A stretch of 64,000 bases of DNA from Neobacillus paridis (GCF_016765675.1 NZ_JAESWB010000233.1:62001-126000), one strand, 5' to 3'. Shown: positions 9,195 to 16,999, counted from the first letter of the stretch. Notes: generated from the sequence alone by a model not told the origin. Made by a program: numbers and translations.

Positions 9195-9441
9195 GCCCGA
9201 AAGCATGGGAGATTGCCGATTTCAGTCAAATAGAACCTGTCTCATTGCCCGAAAGCATGGGAGATTGCCGATTTCAGTCAAATAGAACCTGTCTCATTGC
9301 CCGAAAGCACGGAGGTTTGCCGATTTCGGTCAAATAGAACGCATCTCATTGCCCGAAAGCACGGAGGTTTGCTGGTTTCGGTCAAATAGAACCTGTCTAA
9401 CGGCCCGAATGCAAGGGAAGCTGCCGATTTTGGTCAAATAG
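9195..9441. repeat. 52-bp tandem repeat, about 4.7 copies
   Basis: Units begin at 9195, 9247, 9299, 9351 and 9403, each opening with GCCCGAAAGCA (or the GCCCGAATGCA variant) and containing a GTCAAATAGAAC-like core. Period is exactly 52 bp and copies 1-2 are identical. The array is intergenic between ampS and topB and carries no ORF. It fills most of the 550-bp gap 9036-9588; the rest shows nothing recognisable. Confidence 0.92.
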
Positions 9442-9552
9442 TCCTCCTTGCCTAATACGTCCCCGGCCGTTTAAGCATCCTTCCAGTAAAGAAAGATCAG
9501 ACTTTTCCTTATATTGGTGCACTCAAATCTAGCAGAAAAAGATATGCCCAAC

Positions 9553-9586
9553 TAAAAAAGATAGGCACACGCGGGGTGCCTATCTA
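9553..9586 (-). terminator. terminator of topB
   Basis: Stem GATAGGCAC (9560-9568) / GTGCCTATC (9576-9584), with a T-rich tail on the minus strand, immediately after the topB stop. Confidence 0.85.
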
Positions 9587-9588
9587 AC

Positions 9589-11679
9589 TTAATCTTGATC
9601 CTTCAGCGCCTGTTTTAGCAGATCACCAAGACTGGTGCCGAAGTCTTCTTTTTTCGTATATTTTTGAACGAGGCGGCGCTCCTCGTGTTTTTTAATGACC
9701 TTTTTCGTTTCCTCAGCCTTTTCCACGACGTTGCAGCGGCGGCATTGGAAATAAACGCCTGCTTTCCCCTCATGAATTTCCATTTTCTTATGACATTGCG
9801 GACAGCGGCGGTTCGACAGCTTCGGATCCTTGCGGCGCCGGTAAGAACATTCCAAGTTGGAACACACTAGAATTTTGCCATCCTTGGTATTGCGCTCTTT
9901 CAAAAACGAGCCGCATTCCGGACATTTGGAGCCGGTTAAATTATGTGCTCGGTACGATTTATCACTTGTCTTAATTTCAGAAACGAGCTGCTCGGTCTGG
10001 CGACGAATTTTGCGCAAAAATTGTTTAGGGTCCGCTTTTCCTTTTGCAATCTGCTCCAGTTCCTGTTCCCACTTTGCGGTCAGCTCCGGTGATTTTAACT
10101 CATTATTGACCAACTCAATTAACTGCTGGCCTTTTTTGGTCGAATGAAAGCGCCCATTAACCCGTTCGACAACTTCAGATTCCACGAGGCGCTCGATAAT
10201 TTCCGCTCTCGTCGCCGGTGTGCCGAGTCCGTATTTTTCCATATGCGAAAGTACATCAGCTTCAGAAAAACGCAGTGGCGGCTCGGTCCATTTTTGATTT
10301 AGCACGACCTCTTTCACAGTGTAATTTTGACCTTGTTTTAACTTTTGCAGTCCGGAAACGGGTTCCTCTGAATCCACTTTGCCCAGCACTTTTCTAAACC
10401 CTGCTTCCATCACATTGGTTTCTTTGGCTGTAAAGGTTTCGCCTTCAACCTTGAAAGAGGTATGGATGGTTTCATATTCATACGCCGGTAAAAACAGTGC
10501 CAGAAACTGTCTGGCGATCAAGTCATAGATTTTTCGTTCATCCGAATCGAGTTCGCCGAGATTCAAGCGCTGCTCAGTCGGAATTATTGCATGGTGGTCA
10601 GTGACCTTTTCATTATTAAAAACCCGCCGGGCCAAAACCTTTCCGTTCCCCGCAAGCAGCGGGCGGACTTCCTCTTTATATCCTGAGTCCATTCCCTGCA
10701 GCCGGTCCATCATGGTCCCGATCATGTCGGTTGTTAAGTAACGAGAATCAGTCCTGGGGTAGGTGACTAGTTTATATTGTTCATAGAGCCGTTGCAATAT
10801 ATTTAATGTTTTTTTCGCCGAGAAGCCAAAGCGCTTATTGGCATCCCGCTGCAATTCTGTTAAATCGTAGGGGAGTGGCTGCGATTCTGATTTTTTCTTG
10901 CGCTCGATCTTTTCGAGTACTGCTTTTTGGCCATGGACTTTCGCCAAAATACGCTCAGCAGTAGCCTTATCAAACAGCCTCTTTTCGCCACCATGCTCCC
11001 AGTCCGCCGTTAATGGGCCGATTTCCGCGCGAATTGTCCAATATTCTTTCGGAACAAATTTTTGAATCTGCTGTTCGCGCTCTAAAATCATCGCAAGGGT
11101 AGGGGTCTGCACGCGGCCGGCTGATAACGGATCCTTATACTTTGTCGTAAGCGCCCGTGTTACATTTAGTCCAATCAACCAATCAGCTTCAGCGCGGCAA
11201 ACGGCAGAATGGTAAAGATTTTCAAATTGTTTGCCCGATTTCAGTTGTTTGAAGCCCTCTTTAATCGCTTTGTCCGTTTGCGAGGAAATCCACAGCCGTT
11301 TAATCGGCTTGTTCCAATGCAGTTTTTCCAAAATCCAGCGGGCAACTAATTCGCCTTCACGGCCGGCATCTGTGGCAATAATACATTCGTTGATATCTTT
11401 GCGCTTGGCAAGACCCTCAATCGCCCGAAACTGGTGAGTGGTTTGCTTAATGACCTTCAAGCCCATTTTCTGTGGGATGATCGGTAAGTCTTCCAAATTC
11501 CAGGTTTTATATTTGCTGTCGTAGTGCTCTGGCATTTTCAGTTCAATTAAGTGGCCGAGCGCCCATGTGACGATATAGTGATTACCTTCGATATAGCTTT
11601 TATTTATTTGTTTGCAGCCAAGAACGCGGGCAAGTTCACGTGCCACGCTTGGCTTTTCAGCGAGTACAAGAGATTTCAT
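9589..11679 (-). CDS. topB: DNA topoisomerase III
   Basis: 696 aa. The ATG at 11679 has AAAGGAG (11685-11691) in front. An N-terminal TOPRIM domain (MKSLVLAEKPSVARELARVL; DAGREGE) precedes the type IA core with the catalytic-Tyr motif YPRTDSRYLT and the LSAGRVQTPTLAM segment. Two zinc-ribbon-like elements lie at the C-terminus (CPECGSF...CSNLEC and CPQCHKKM...CRRCN). It relaxes and decatenates single-stranded or hemicatenated DNA during replication and recombination. Monocistronic with its own terminator. Confidence 0.96.
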   Translation of the reverse strand: MKSLVLAEKPSVARELARVLGCKQINKSYIEGNHYIVTWALGHLIELKMPEHYDSKYKTWNLEDLPIIPQKMGLKVIKQTTHQFRAIEGLAKRKDINECIIATDAGREGELVARWILEKLHWNKPIKRLWISSQTDKAIKEGFKQLKSGKQFENLYHSAVCRAEADWLIGLNVTRALTTKYKDPLSAGRVQTPTLAMILEREQQIQKFVPKEYWTIRAEIGPLTADWEHGGEKRLFDKATAERILAKVHGQKAVLEKIERKKKSESQPLPYDLTELQRDANKRFGFSAKKTLNILQRLYEQYKLVTYPRTDSRYLTTDMIGTMMDRLQGMDSGYKEEVRPLLAGNGKVLARRVFNNEKVTDHHAIIPTEQRLNLGELDSDERKIYDLIARQFLALFLPAYEYETIHTSFKVEGETFTAKETNVMEAGFRKVLGKVDSEEPVSGLQKLKQGQNYTVKEVVLNQKWTEPPLRFSEADVLSHMEKYGLGTPATRAEIIERLVESEVVERVNGRFHSTKKGQQLIELVNNELKSPELTAKWEQELEQIAKGKADPKQFLRKIRRQTEQLVSEIKTSDKSYRAHNLTGSKCPECGSFLKERNTKDGKILVCSNLECSYRRRKDPKLSNRRCPQCHKKMEIHEGKAGVYFQCRRCNVVEKAEETKKVIKKHEERRLVQKYTKKEDFGTSLGDLLKQALKDQD

Positions 11680-11712
11680 AATAACTCCTTTCAAGTAAAG
11701 TCCTTTTCAATT

Positions 11713-12057
11713 CCAAGGCGCTTCCGCTTTTCTAAAAAGATAAGAAATTTTCGACTTTGAGAATTGTCCAGCTCCAGCGCCTAGCGGCTAGTGTCCTTCG
11801 CTCTCCGCCCTACGATAAGTCAACATCGAATCGCCTCCTGCTTCTGTGCCAAAGCTTATTCAACGAAGCTGATGTTCAGCTCGTCGCAAAGCCTAGGAAG
11901 CATATTCAGGTAGTTACTTGGCTCTTCGTGTTTCCTTTATCTTAGTTGGAGCGCTCCACAAGGAAGGCTTCGACTGCATTTGCATCGCACGAAGGAAAAA
12001 CGATAGCTTTTTCGAGGAGGCCATACGCCGCTGACCAAGGCGCTTCCGCTTTTCTAA
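11713..12057. repeat. dispersed Bacillaceae-type structured repeat with 23-bp direct repeats at its ends
   Basis: The word starting CCAAGGCGCTTCCGCTTTTC occurs at 11713-11735 and again at 12035-12057 (23 identical bases, 322 bp apart). Between them is GC-rich DNA with GTCCAGCTCCAGCGCCTAGC and GGAGCGCTCC segments and no plausible gene. From memory, such 'CCAGCTCCAGCGCCTAG...GCGCTTCCGCTTTT' units are frequent in Bacillaceae intergenic DNA. It lies between topB and the hutH promoter. Confidence 0.75.
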
Positions 12058-12154
12058 GTATAACGGAAAAATAATCATTTTTGTAATTTGACGAAAACTA
12101 CTTTCATTTGTTATCTTGCTAAAGTATTATTGTGATAAAATTCAGAAAATTTTG

Positions 12155-12184
12155 TTGACAATACAGGTTTTCCTCACATACAAT
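12155..12184 (+). promoter_or_regulatory. sigma-A promoter of hutH
   Basis: TTGACA (12155-12160), an 18-bp spacer, TACAAT (12179-12184). Transcription would start near 12191, giving a leader of about 160 nt before hutH. Confidence 0.75.
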
Positions 12185-12224
12185 AATGATCAAACCAATA
12201 ATTTTTTAGGATAGGTGATCGGAC

Positions 12225-12293
12225 ATGTTGCATCTCCGAAAAGAAAATTTGTTTATCGTAAAGGGTCATAAAGAGGCTGGATTCCAAATCTAA
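12225..12293 (+). CDS. possible 22-aa leader peptide of hutH
   Basis: An ATG with AGGTGA-type RBS (12213-12218) opens a 22-codon frame (MLHLRKENLFIVKGHKEAGF plus two residues, then TAA at 12291). It contains two His codons. The last eight codons run through the 5' arm of the terminator hairpin and the stop lies in its apical part, so a translating ribosome would melt the hairpin. This is inferred from layout only; it could be a chance ORF. Confidence 0.35.
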   Translation: MLHLRKENLFIVKGHKEAGFQI

Positions 12294-12328
12294 TCAGATA
12301 TGGAATCCAGCCTCTTTCTTTATTTTAC
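12271..12328 (+). terminator. attenuator-like terminator in the hutH leader
   Basis: A 16-bp perfect stem AAGAGGCTGGATTCCA (12271-12286) / TGGAATCCAGCCTCTT (12301-12316) capped by a small ATCT/AGAT stem, then a U-rich TTCTTTATTTTA run. It lies between the hutH promoter and the hutH RBS with no other plus-strand gene upstream, so its likely job is to block hutH transcription conditionally. B. subtilis hut is controlled by HutP antitermination at a leader terminator; no hutP is seen here. Confidence 0.75.
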
Positions 12329-12353
12329 TAAAGTGGTAGAGGAGTGGGATGAA

Positions 12354-13871
12354 TTGATTACGTTAACAGGGAACAGTCTAACATTGGCAGAAATGAAGGA
12401 AGTCTTATTTCACGGGCAAAAGGTGCAAGCTTCGGAGGAAAGCATCAAAGCGGCTGCCAAGAGCCGTGAAGCCATAGAAAGAATTGTTTCAGAAGAAAGG
12501 GTGATTTATGGGATTACCACCGGATTCGGCAAATTTAGTGACGTGTTGATTGATAAAGGAAACGTCGAGGACTTACAGCTAAACTTAATCCGGTCGCATG
12601 CCTGCGGCGTTGGCGAGCCGTTCCCGGAGGTTGTTTCCAAAGCGATGGTGCTGCTTCGTGCCAATGCCTTATTAAAGGGGTATTCCGGGATTCGTCCGCG
12701 CGTTATTGAAATGCTGCTGGAGCTGGTCAATAAAGATATTATTCCGGTCATTCCGCAGCAAGGATCACTTGGCGCAAGCGGGGATTTGGCGCCACTTTCA
12801 CATCTTGCCTTAGTGTTAATCGGTGAGGGTGAAGTTTATTATAAAGGGGAGCGGATGGAAGCGGGCGAAGCCTTGAGACAAGAAGGGTTACCGCCCATCA
12901 CGTTGGAAGCCAAAGAAGGCCTTGCTTTAATCAACGGTACTCAGGCAATGACTGCCATGGGCGTAGTCGGCTATTTGGAGGCGGAGCAGCTGGCATATGA
13001 AAGTGAGCTTATTGCTTCGATGACCATAGAAGGTTTAAATGGCATTATTGATGCCTTTGCCGAGGAAATCCAGGTGGCCAGAGGTTATAAACAACAGATT
13101 GATACCGCTGCTAGAATCCGCAGCTACTTAAGCGATAGTTTATTAACGACACAGCAGGGGGAACTACGCGTGCAGGACGCCTATTCGTTACGCTGTATTC
13201 CCCAGGTTCATGGAGCTTCATGGCAGGCACTTGATTATGTCAAAGAAAAGCTGGAAATTGAAATCAACGCCGCTACCGATAATCCGCTGATTTTTGACGA
13301 TGGCCAGATGGTGATTTCCGGTGGAAACTTTCACGGGCAGCCGATTGCGCTGGCGATGGATTTTATGAAAATTGCTGTTGCCGAGCTGGCCAATATTTCT
13401 GAGCGGCGGATTGAACGGTTAGTCAATCCACAATTAAACGATTTGCCGCCATTTTTAAGCCCCCAGCCTGGACTGCAATCGGGCGCAATGATTATGCAAT
13501 ATGCTGCTGCCTCCTTAGTTTCGGAAAATAAAACATTAGCCCATCCGGCTAGTGTCGATTCCATTCCGTCCTCGGCCAATCAGGAAGATCATGTCAGCAT
13601 GGGGACAATAGCTGCAAGACATGCCTATCAGATCATCCAAAATGCCCGAAGAGTGCTGGCAATTGAGATGATATGTGCGATGCAGGCGGTCGAATATCGT
13701 GGGATTGAAAAAATGGCTGTCCAGACGAAAAAATTCTTTAAAAAAGGCCGCGAACAGGTAGCCCCTATTAATAAAGACCGAATTTTTTCAAATGACATTG
13801 AAAAATTGGCCGAATGGCTGAAGACTTTGGAGTTCACTCAGTTTAGCCATAATTTTAGCTTTGAAAAATAA
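12354..13871 (+). CDS. hutH: histidine ammonia-lyase
   Basis: 505 aa from a TTG at 12354 with GAGGAG (12339-12344) 9 nt upstream. The ATG at 12300 lies inside the leader hairpin arm and has no RBS. The MIO prosthetic-group motif [14 protein letters not shown] puts Ala-Ser-Gly at residues 141-143, the canonical position. [13 protein letters not shown], the NPL substrate-site segment and [17 protein letters not shown] are also present. It deaminates L-histidine to trans-urocanate. It stands alone, without hutU, hutI or hutG next to it. Confidence 0.95.
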   Translation: MITLTGNSLTLAEMKEVLFHGQKVQASEESIKAAAKSREAIERIVSEERVIYGITTGFGKFSDVLIDKGNVEDLQLNLIRSHACGVGEPFPEVVSKAMVLLRANALLKGYSGIRPRVIEMLLELVNKDIIPVIPQQGSLGASGDLAPLSHLALVLIGEGEVYYKGERMEAGEALRQEGLPPITLEAKEGLALINGTQAMTAMGVVGYLEAEQLAYESELIASMTIEGLNGIIDAFAEEIQVARGYKQQIDTAARIRSYLSDSLLTTQQGELRVQDAYSLRCIPQVHGASWQALDYVKEKLEIEINAATDNPLIFDDGQMVISGGNFHGQPIALAMDFMKIAVAELANISERRIERLVNPQLNDLPPFLSPQPGLQSGAMIMQYAAASLVSENKTLAHPASVDSIPSSANQEDHVSMGTIAARHAYQIIQNARRVLAIEMICAMQAVEYRGIEKMAVQTKKFFKKGREQVAPINKDRIFSNDIEKLAEWLKTLEFTQFSHNFSFEK

Positions 13872-13876
13872 ATGAA

Positions 13877-13931
13877 AACTCGCCAATTGGCGAGTCCTTA
13901 AGGACGGTTCATGAGGCGTAGTTGAATTTAT
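13877..13931. repeat. dispersed repeat, copy A
   Basis: ACTCGCCAATTGGCGAGTCC is a perfect palindrome core (ACTCGCCAATTGGCGAGT) followed by CTTAAGGACGGTTCATGAGG and a TGAATTTAT end. A near-identical copy in inverse orientation lies at 24367-24430. It begins 6 bp after the hutH stop and may also act as its terminator, although no U-tract follows. Confidence 0.8.
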
Positions 13932-13940
13932 AGGACATAG

Positions 13941-13963
13941 AAAAGGCGTGACAACTCACGCCT
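13941..13963 (-). terminator. terminator for the minus-strand small gene
   Basis: Stem AGGCGTGA (13944-13951) / TCACGCCT (13956-13963). On the minus strand it is followed by TTTTC. It lies about 75 bp downstream of the 64-aa ORF. Confidence 0.65.
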
Positions 13964-14038
13964 ACCCTGGTTAATAAGAAAATAAAAATTTCTTTATACC
14001 TTTTTCCCCTTTGGGGTTCGCCAGTTAGCAAGTTTTCT

Positions 14039-14233
14039 TTATCTTTTTTTCGGAAGAAGCCGAGCGGTGTCGTTCGTTTCGTCTTCCGCCAATCTATTTT
14101 TAAAAGCTTCTTGGGTGACAAGAAATTCCTCGTCACCCAGTTCCTCTAATGCGATTTTTTTACGAACAGTGTTCTTGGGAAAATTTCCTGGATGATTTTT
14201 GTTTGTGTGGTTAAAATGTTCACCGCGACCCAT
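14039..14233 (-). CDS. small hydrophilic protein, loosely YfhD-like
   Basis: 64 aa from ATG 14233, behind AAAGGAG. The opening MGRGEHFNHTNKNHPGNFPK is Gly/His/Asn-rich and reminiscent of the YfhD family of small Bacillus proteins (MGRGRGH...NNK...). The middle EELGDEEFL is acidic. The function is unknown; similar small proteins are often sporulation-related, but nothing here shows that. The start is chosen from the RBS; the frame extends upstream to 14281 without one. Confidence 0.55.
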   Translation of the reverse strand: MGRGEHFNHTNKNHPGNFPKNTVRKKIALEELGDEEFLVTQEAFKNRLAEDETNDTARLLPKKR

Positions 14234-14361
14234 CTTCAACACTCCTTTCGCAATTATTATTTGCTCACCGGCAAAAATCATGACCGGGAACTTTTGGTAT
14301 CGTCAATTTAATCCAGGATTTTTGCTATAATAAATTAAATGGCGTAAAGGAGGAGAAGGCG

Positions 14362-14733
14362 ATGGATATGTTTCAGAAGATTTCCGAGGAACGGATTAAA
14401 AAAGCGTACAAGGATGGCGAGTTTGACAATCTTCCAGGTATGGGAAAGCCGCTGAAATTAGAAGATTTGTCGGCCATCCCAGAGGAATTGCGCATGGCTT
14501 ATAAATTGTTAAAAAATGCTGGATATACCGAGGAAGAAAACACTTTACGTCAGGAAATGATGTCAATTGAAGACCTGTTAAAAAAATGCCAAGACGACGA
14601 CAGGGAACTCCTTCAAAAAAAGTTAAACGAAAAACTGCTGCGATTTAATCAATTGATGTCTAAGCGAGGGAAAAAAACGAATTCATCGATTTTTAAAAAC
14701 TATGAGGTTAAGATTCAATCCAGGTTGAAGTAA
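14362..14733 (+). CDS. DnaJ-homologue subfamily C domain protein (DUF1992)
   Basis: 123 aa. RISEERI...GEFDNLPGMGKPLKLED is the DUF1992 signature (also in the animal DNAJC28 region), followed by a helical ALKNAGYTEEE-type segment and a Lys-rich tail. There is no J-domain HPD motif, so a co-chaperone role is not implied; the function is unknown. RBS GGAGGAGAAGG directly precedes the ATG. Confidence 0.85.
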   Translation: MDMFQKISEERIKKAYKDGEFDNLPGMGKPLKLEDLSAIPEELRMAYKLLKNAGYTEEENTLRQEMMSIEDLLKKCQDDDRELLQKKLNEKLLRFNQLMSKRGKKTNSSIFKNYEVKIQSRLK

Positions 14734-14829
14734 TTTAGTAGATATATTTATGGTTGGTTATCGGGCTTCATCTGTCTAACACTTACCGAATCAAAAAAGG
14801 CTGTGCGCATGAATCGTTTTATTACCGAA

Positions 14830-14949
14830 TTACTTTTCGCCAGCTTTTTCTTCTTGCGGGGATGGTTTGCACAATCTGTCCAGCATGTAACCGGCAAAGA
14901 CCATAAAGGCAATGGGAATCGAGAAATTTAAAACATGAACAAGTGTCAT
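14830..14949 (-). CDS. 39-aa single-pass membrane peptide, unknown
   Basis: The ATG at 14949 is preceded by TTGGAGGGATTCAACTAT on the minus strand. The peptide has one membrane helix (MTLVHVLNFSIPIAFMVFAG) and a charged tail (QEEKAGEK). A plausible promoter with an inverted repeat and a GTTCTAT site lies 60-90 bp upstream. It is divergent from the riboswitch-sinI unit. Too short for homology calls by eye; the RBS and promoter make it credible. Confidence 0.6.
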   Translation of the reverse strand: MTLVHVLNFSIPIAFMVFAGYMLDRLCKPSPQEEKAGEK

Positions 14950-15000
14950 ATAGTTGAATCCCTCCAATATTTAGAATATTAATAATTTTTAATAAATTTT

Positions 15001-15042
15001 GTTCTATTTATATTATATGCTATTTGTCACAATTTAGACAAA
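15001..15042 (-). promoter_or_regulatory. promoter of the 39-aa gene with dyad operator
   Basis: On the minus strand: TTGTCT (plus 15036-15041), an 18-bp spacer, TATAAT (plus 15012-15017). A perfect 6-8-6 inverted repeat TTTGTC (15023-15028) / GACAAA (15037-15042) overlaps the -35. GTTCTAT (15001-15007), one base off the SinR box GTTCTYT, lies just downstream of the -10. Confidence 0.5.
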
Positions 15043-15200
15043 TATTTTTTGGGATTTTTTAAAAAATATCTTTAGATACTTGACTTAAAATTTTCTCCTT
15101 GGTAAAATGATCAATTTACTTTGTAGAATTTTGAAAAAATATGTGTAAAAAAGAAGTAAAAAAATTAAAATAGGATGACAAATTCTAACACCCCGTTAAA

Positions 15201-15217
15201 AAAGAACTAGATATAAT
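15201..15217 (+). promoter_or_regulatory. sinI leader promoter -10 with adjacent SinR-type box
   Basis: TATAAT (15212-15217) is a good -10, about 80 bp before the riboswitch. AAAGAAC (15201-15207) is the reverse complement of GTTCTTT, an exact match to the B. subtilis SinR consensus GTTCTYT. The box lies in the -10/-35 spacer, so SinR binding would repress sinI. The -35 is poor, so the promoter call is moderate. Confidence 0.45.
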
Positions 15218-15271
15218 GATCTTACTTAATATAAGTGAGTAAATTAGTCCTAACTTTAGTAGTCATATCGT

Positions 15272-15385
15272 TGGGTTACTAGAGTGATTTTGCAGAAAAA
15301 GGCAAACCTATTGAAAAATAGGGACGCAAAGCCGAGGATCTAAGGCAAGTACCCTACTTGCTACGATGGCCGGGTTACCTGGAAT
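15272..15385 (+). promoter_or_regulatory. cyclic-di-GMP-I (GEMM-I) riboswitch
   Basis: The aptamer core is visible: GGCAAACC, then hairpin CCTATT-GAAA-AATAGG with its GNRA loop, then GGGACGCAAAGCC, a second hairpin GCAAGTA-CCC-TACTTGC, and the closing GGCCGGGTTACC. These are the diagnostic conserved blocks and order of the class I c-di-GMP aptamer (compare Vibrio Vc2). It lies about 30 nt before the sinI RBS. A small AATAC/GTATT hairpin (15383-15397) sits between aptamer and RBS; no intrinsic terminator is seen before the gene, so translational control is the likelier output. Confidence 0.93.
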
Positions 15386-15416
15386 ACGACAAAGTATTTT
15401 AGGGGTGTGTTAATTA

Positions 15417-15542
15417 GTGGTTTTATCTGAGAGCGTAGTTGAAAAGATTGATGAAGAATGGGTATATCTGATATTGGAAGCCAAGAAACTGGGGTTAACC
15501 ATAGCGGAAGTGCAAAGTTTCCTTAACCAAAAGAATACTTAG
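15417..15542 (+). CDS. sinI: SinI-type antirepressor under riboswitch control
   Basis: A 41-aa protein: GTG start with AGGGGTG (15401-15407) upstream. The core VEKIDEEWVYLILEAKKLGL followed by TIAEVQSFL is the SinI dimerisation helix pair, which mimics the SinR C-terminal domain and pulls SinR into an inactive heterodimer. In B. subtilis sinI precedes sinR in tandem; here the two genes converge. Loss of SinR activity derepresses matrix genes, so this gene links c-di-GMP level to biofilm or motility choice. Function is inferred from family and context. Confidence 0.88.
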   Translation: MVLSESVVEKIDEEWVYLILEAKKLGLTIAEVQSFLNQKNT

Positions 15543-15560
15543 TCGGGTACATACAAAAAT

Positions 15561-15598
15561 AAAAGCATTCTGCAATCAAACATGCAGAATGCTTTTTT
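15561..15598. terminator. bidirectional terminator between sinI and sinR
   Basis: Stem AAAAGCATTCTGCA (15561-15574) / TGCAGAATGCTTTT (15583-15596) has A/T tracts on both sides, so it serves both converging genes. Confidence 0.92.
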
Positions 15599-15619
15599 AC
15601 GTCAATCAAAACCTGTTCC

Positions 15620-15943
15620 TTATTTATCTTGATTATTGCGCCATTTATTGAATTCAAGAAATTCACGAAACTGATCCTTTGAAACACCTGAATTCATTGC
15701 TTCCTTAACCAAATTCATCCAATCACTATCGAGCTCAGTTTTGTCAATTTGTTCATGAATTAAATATTCAACCGGAATATTTAAGACATGGGCAATTTTT
15801 TCGAGGAATTGAATCGAAGGGTTTTTTTGCAAATTTCTTTCCAATGAACTTAAATAGGATTTTGCAACACCGGCTTGTTCAGCAAGTTCGGATAGTGACA
15901 TTTTCTTTTCTGAGCGGAATCGTTTAACGCGGTCACCTATCAT
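15620..15943 (-). CDS. sinR: SinR-type biofilm repressor
   Basis: 107 aa (B. subtilis SinR is 111). The ATG at 15943 has AGGTG upstream; a GTG three codons earlier is possible. The HTH_3 domain MIGDRVKRFRSEKKMSLSEL...AGVAKSYLSSLERNLQ is nearly SinR-identical. The C-terminal SinI/SinR interaction helices are LDSDWMNLVKEAMNSGVSKD and QFREFLEFNKWR. It represses matrix and related operons as a tetramer and is antagonised by SinI. It converges with the riboswitch-controlled sinI and has no sinI directly upstream. Confidence 0.93.
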   Translation of the reverse strand: MIGDRVKRFRSEKKMSLSELAEQAGVAKSYLSSLERNLQKNPSIQFLEKIAHVLNIPVEYLIHEQIDKTELDSDWMNLVKEAMNSGVSKDQFREFLEFNKWRNNQDK

Positions 15944-16211
15944 ATTTCTCACACACCTAATTTATATAATATTAATTATATTTTATCAAAAAGAATGAGA
16001 AAGTACCATATTAAGAACAAAGGATTCTGATAAAATAAAGTTTTTTTGAAAAATCTTTGGGATAGGGTTAATATAAATAGTGTTCCTTTGAATGAGGAGA
16101 AACTCATAGTTTCTTGTCAGCGAATCAGTATACGCTACATCTTTCCCTAGAAGCAGAAAATTCCAGGCCATTTTACATAAAATATATGAAAAAGGAAGGG
16201 GACCCTTTCAA

Positions 16212-16961
16212 ATGATTGTTTTAAAATCACAACGCGAAATCGATGCGATGAAAAAAGCAGGTGAAATTCTGGCAGCCTGTCATAAAGAAATAGCGAAACT
16301 GATTCAGCCCGGAATCACCACATGGGAGATTGATCAGTTTGTTGAAAAATTTTTAAGTGAGCATCATGCAACCCCCGAGCAAAAGGGCTACAAAGGTTAT
16401 GAGTATGCCACTTGTGCGAGTATTAACGATGAAATTTGCCATGGTTTTCCACGTAAAACGCCGCTTAATGAAGGAGATATCGTAACGATCGACATGGTTG
16501 TTAATTTTAACGGGGCATTGGCGGATTCAGCATGGTCTTACGCGGTTGGCAAGGTTTCAGAAGAAACGGGGCATTTATTAAAGGTTACTAAAGAAGCCCT
16601 CTATAAGGGAATTGAACAAGCGGTTATTGGTAATCGAATTGGCGATATTGGTCACGCCATCCAAACCTATGTTGAAAGCGAGGGATTATCCGTGGTGCGC
16701 GACTTTATCGGCCATGGAATTGGTGCTGTGATTCACGAAAAACCGGATGTTCCTCATTATGGGCTACCTGGCAAAGGCCCGCGGATTAAAGAAGGCATGG
16801 TGTTTACCATCGAGCCAATGGTCAATATCGGGATGCATTATACAAAGATGGACAATAACGGCTGGACCGCCCGCACGGTTGATGGAACTTATTCTGCTCA
16901 ATACGAGCACACAATTGCCATCACCAAGGACGGCCCGCTAATTATCACCGATCAGGAATAA
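16212..16961 (+). CDS. map: type I methionine aminopeptidase
   Basis: 249 aa. Metal-ligand segments of the creatinase/M24A fold are visible: IVTIDMVVNFNGALADSAWS (Asp ligands), FIGHGIGAVIHEKPDVPHYG (His), FTIEPMVN (Glu) and YSAQYEHTIAIT (Glu). It removes initiator Met from nascent proteins. B. subtilis has a second Map (YflG/MapB) in the same yfl/yfk neighbourhood, which this copy matches by context. RBS AAAAAGGAAGGGG is well placed. Confidence 0.95.
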   Translation: MIVLKSQREIDAMKKAGEILAACHKEIAKLIQPGITTWEIDQFVEKFLSEHHATPEQKGYKGYEYATCASINDEICHGFPRKTPLNEGDIVTIDMVVNFNGALADSAWSYAVGKVSEETGHLLKVTKEALYKGIEQAVIGNRIGDIGHAIQTYVESEGLSVVRDFIGHGIGAVIHEKPDVPHYGLPGKGPRIKEGMVFTIEPMVNIGMHYTKMDNNGWTARTVDGTYSAQYEHTIAITKDGPLIITDQE

Positions 16962-16969
16962 TAGCAGGA

Positions 16970-16999
16970 GGCTGCCTTTTTGGGGCAGCCCCTTATTTT
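16970..16999. terminator. terminator between map and the DUF1128 gene
   Basis: Stem GGCTGCC (16970-16976) / GGCAGCC (16984-16990) with a T-rich loop, then CCTTATTTTC. It partly overlaps the 3' end of the converging gene. Confidence 0.7.

Noticed and set aside
9195-9441. CRISPR array or coding repeat
   Set aside because: The 52-bp units are head-to-tail without unique spacers and no reading frame is open through the array.
12300-12353. Upstream ATG giving HutH 18 extra residues
   Set aside because: It lies in the 3' arm of the leader hairpin, lacks an RBS, and the TTG at 12354 has a good RBS and gives the usual family length.
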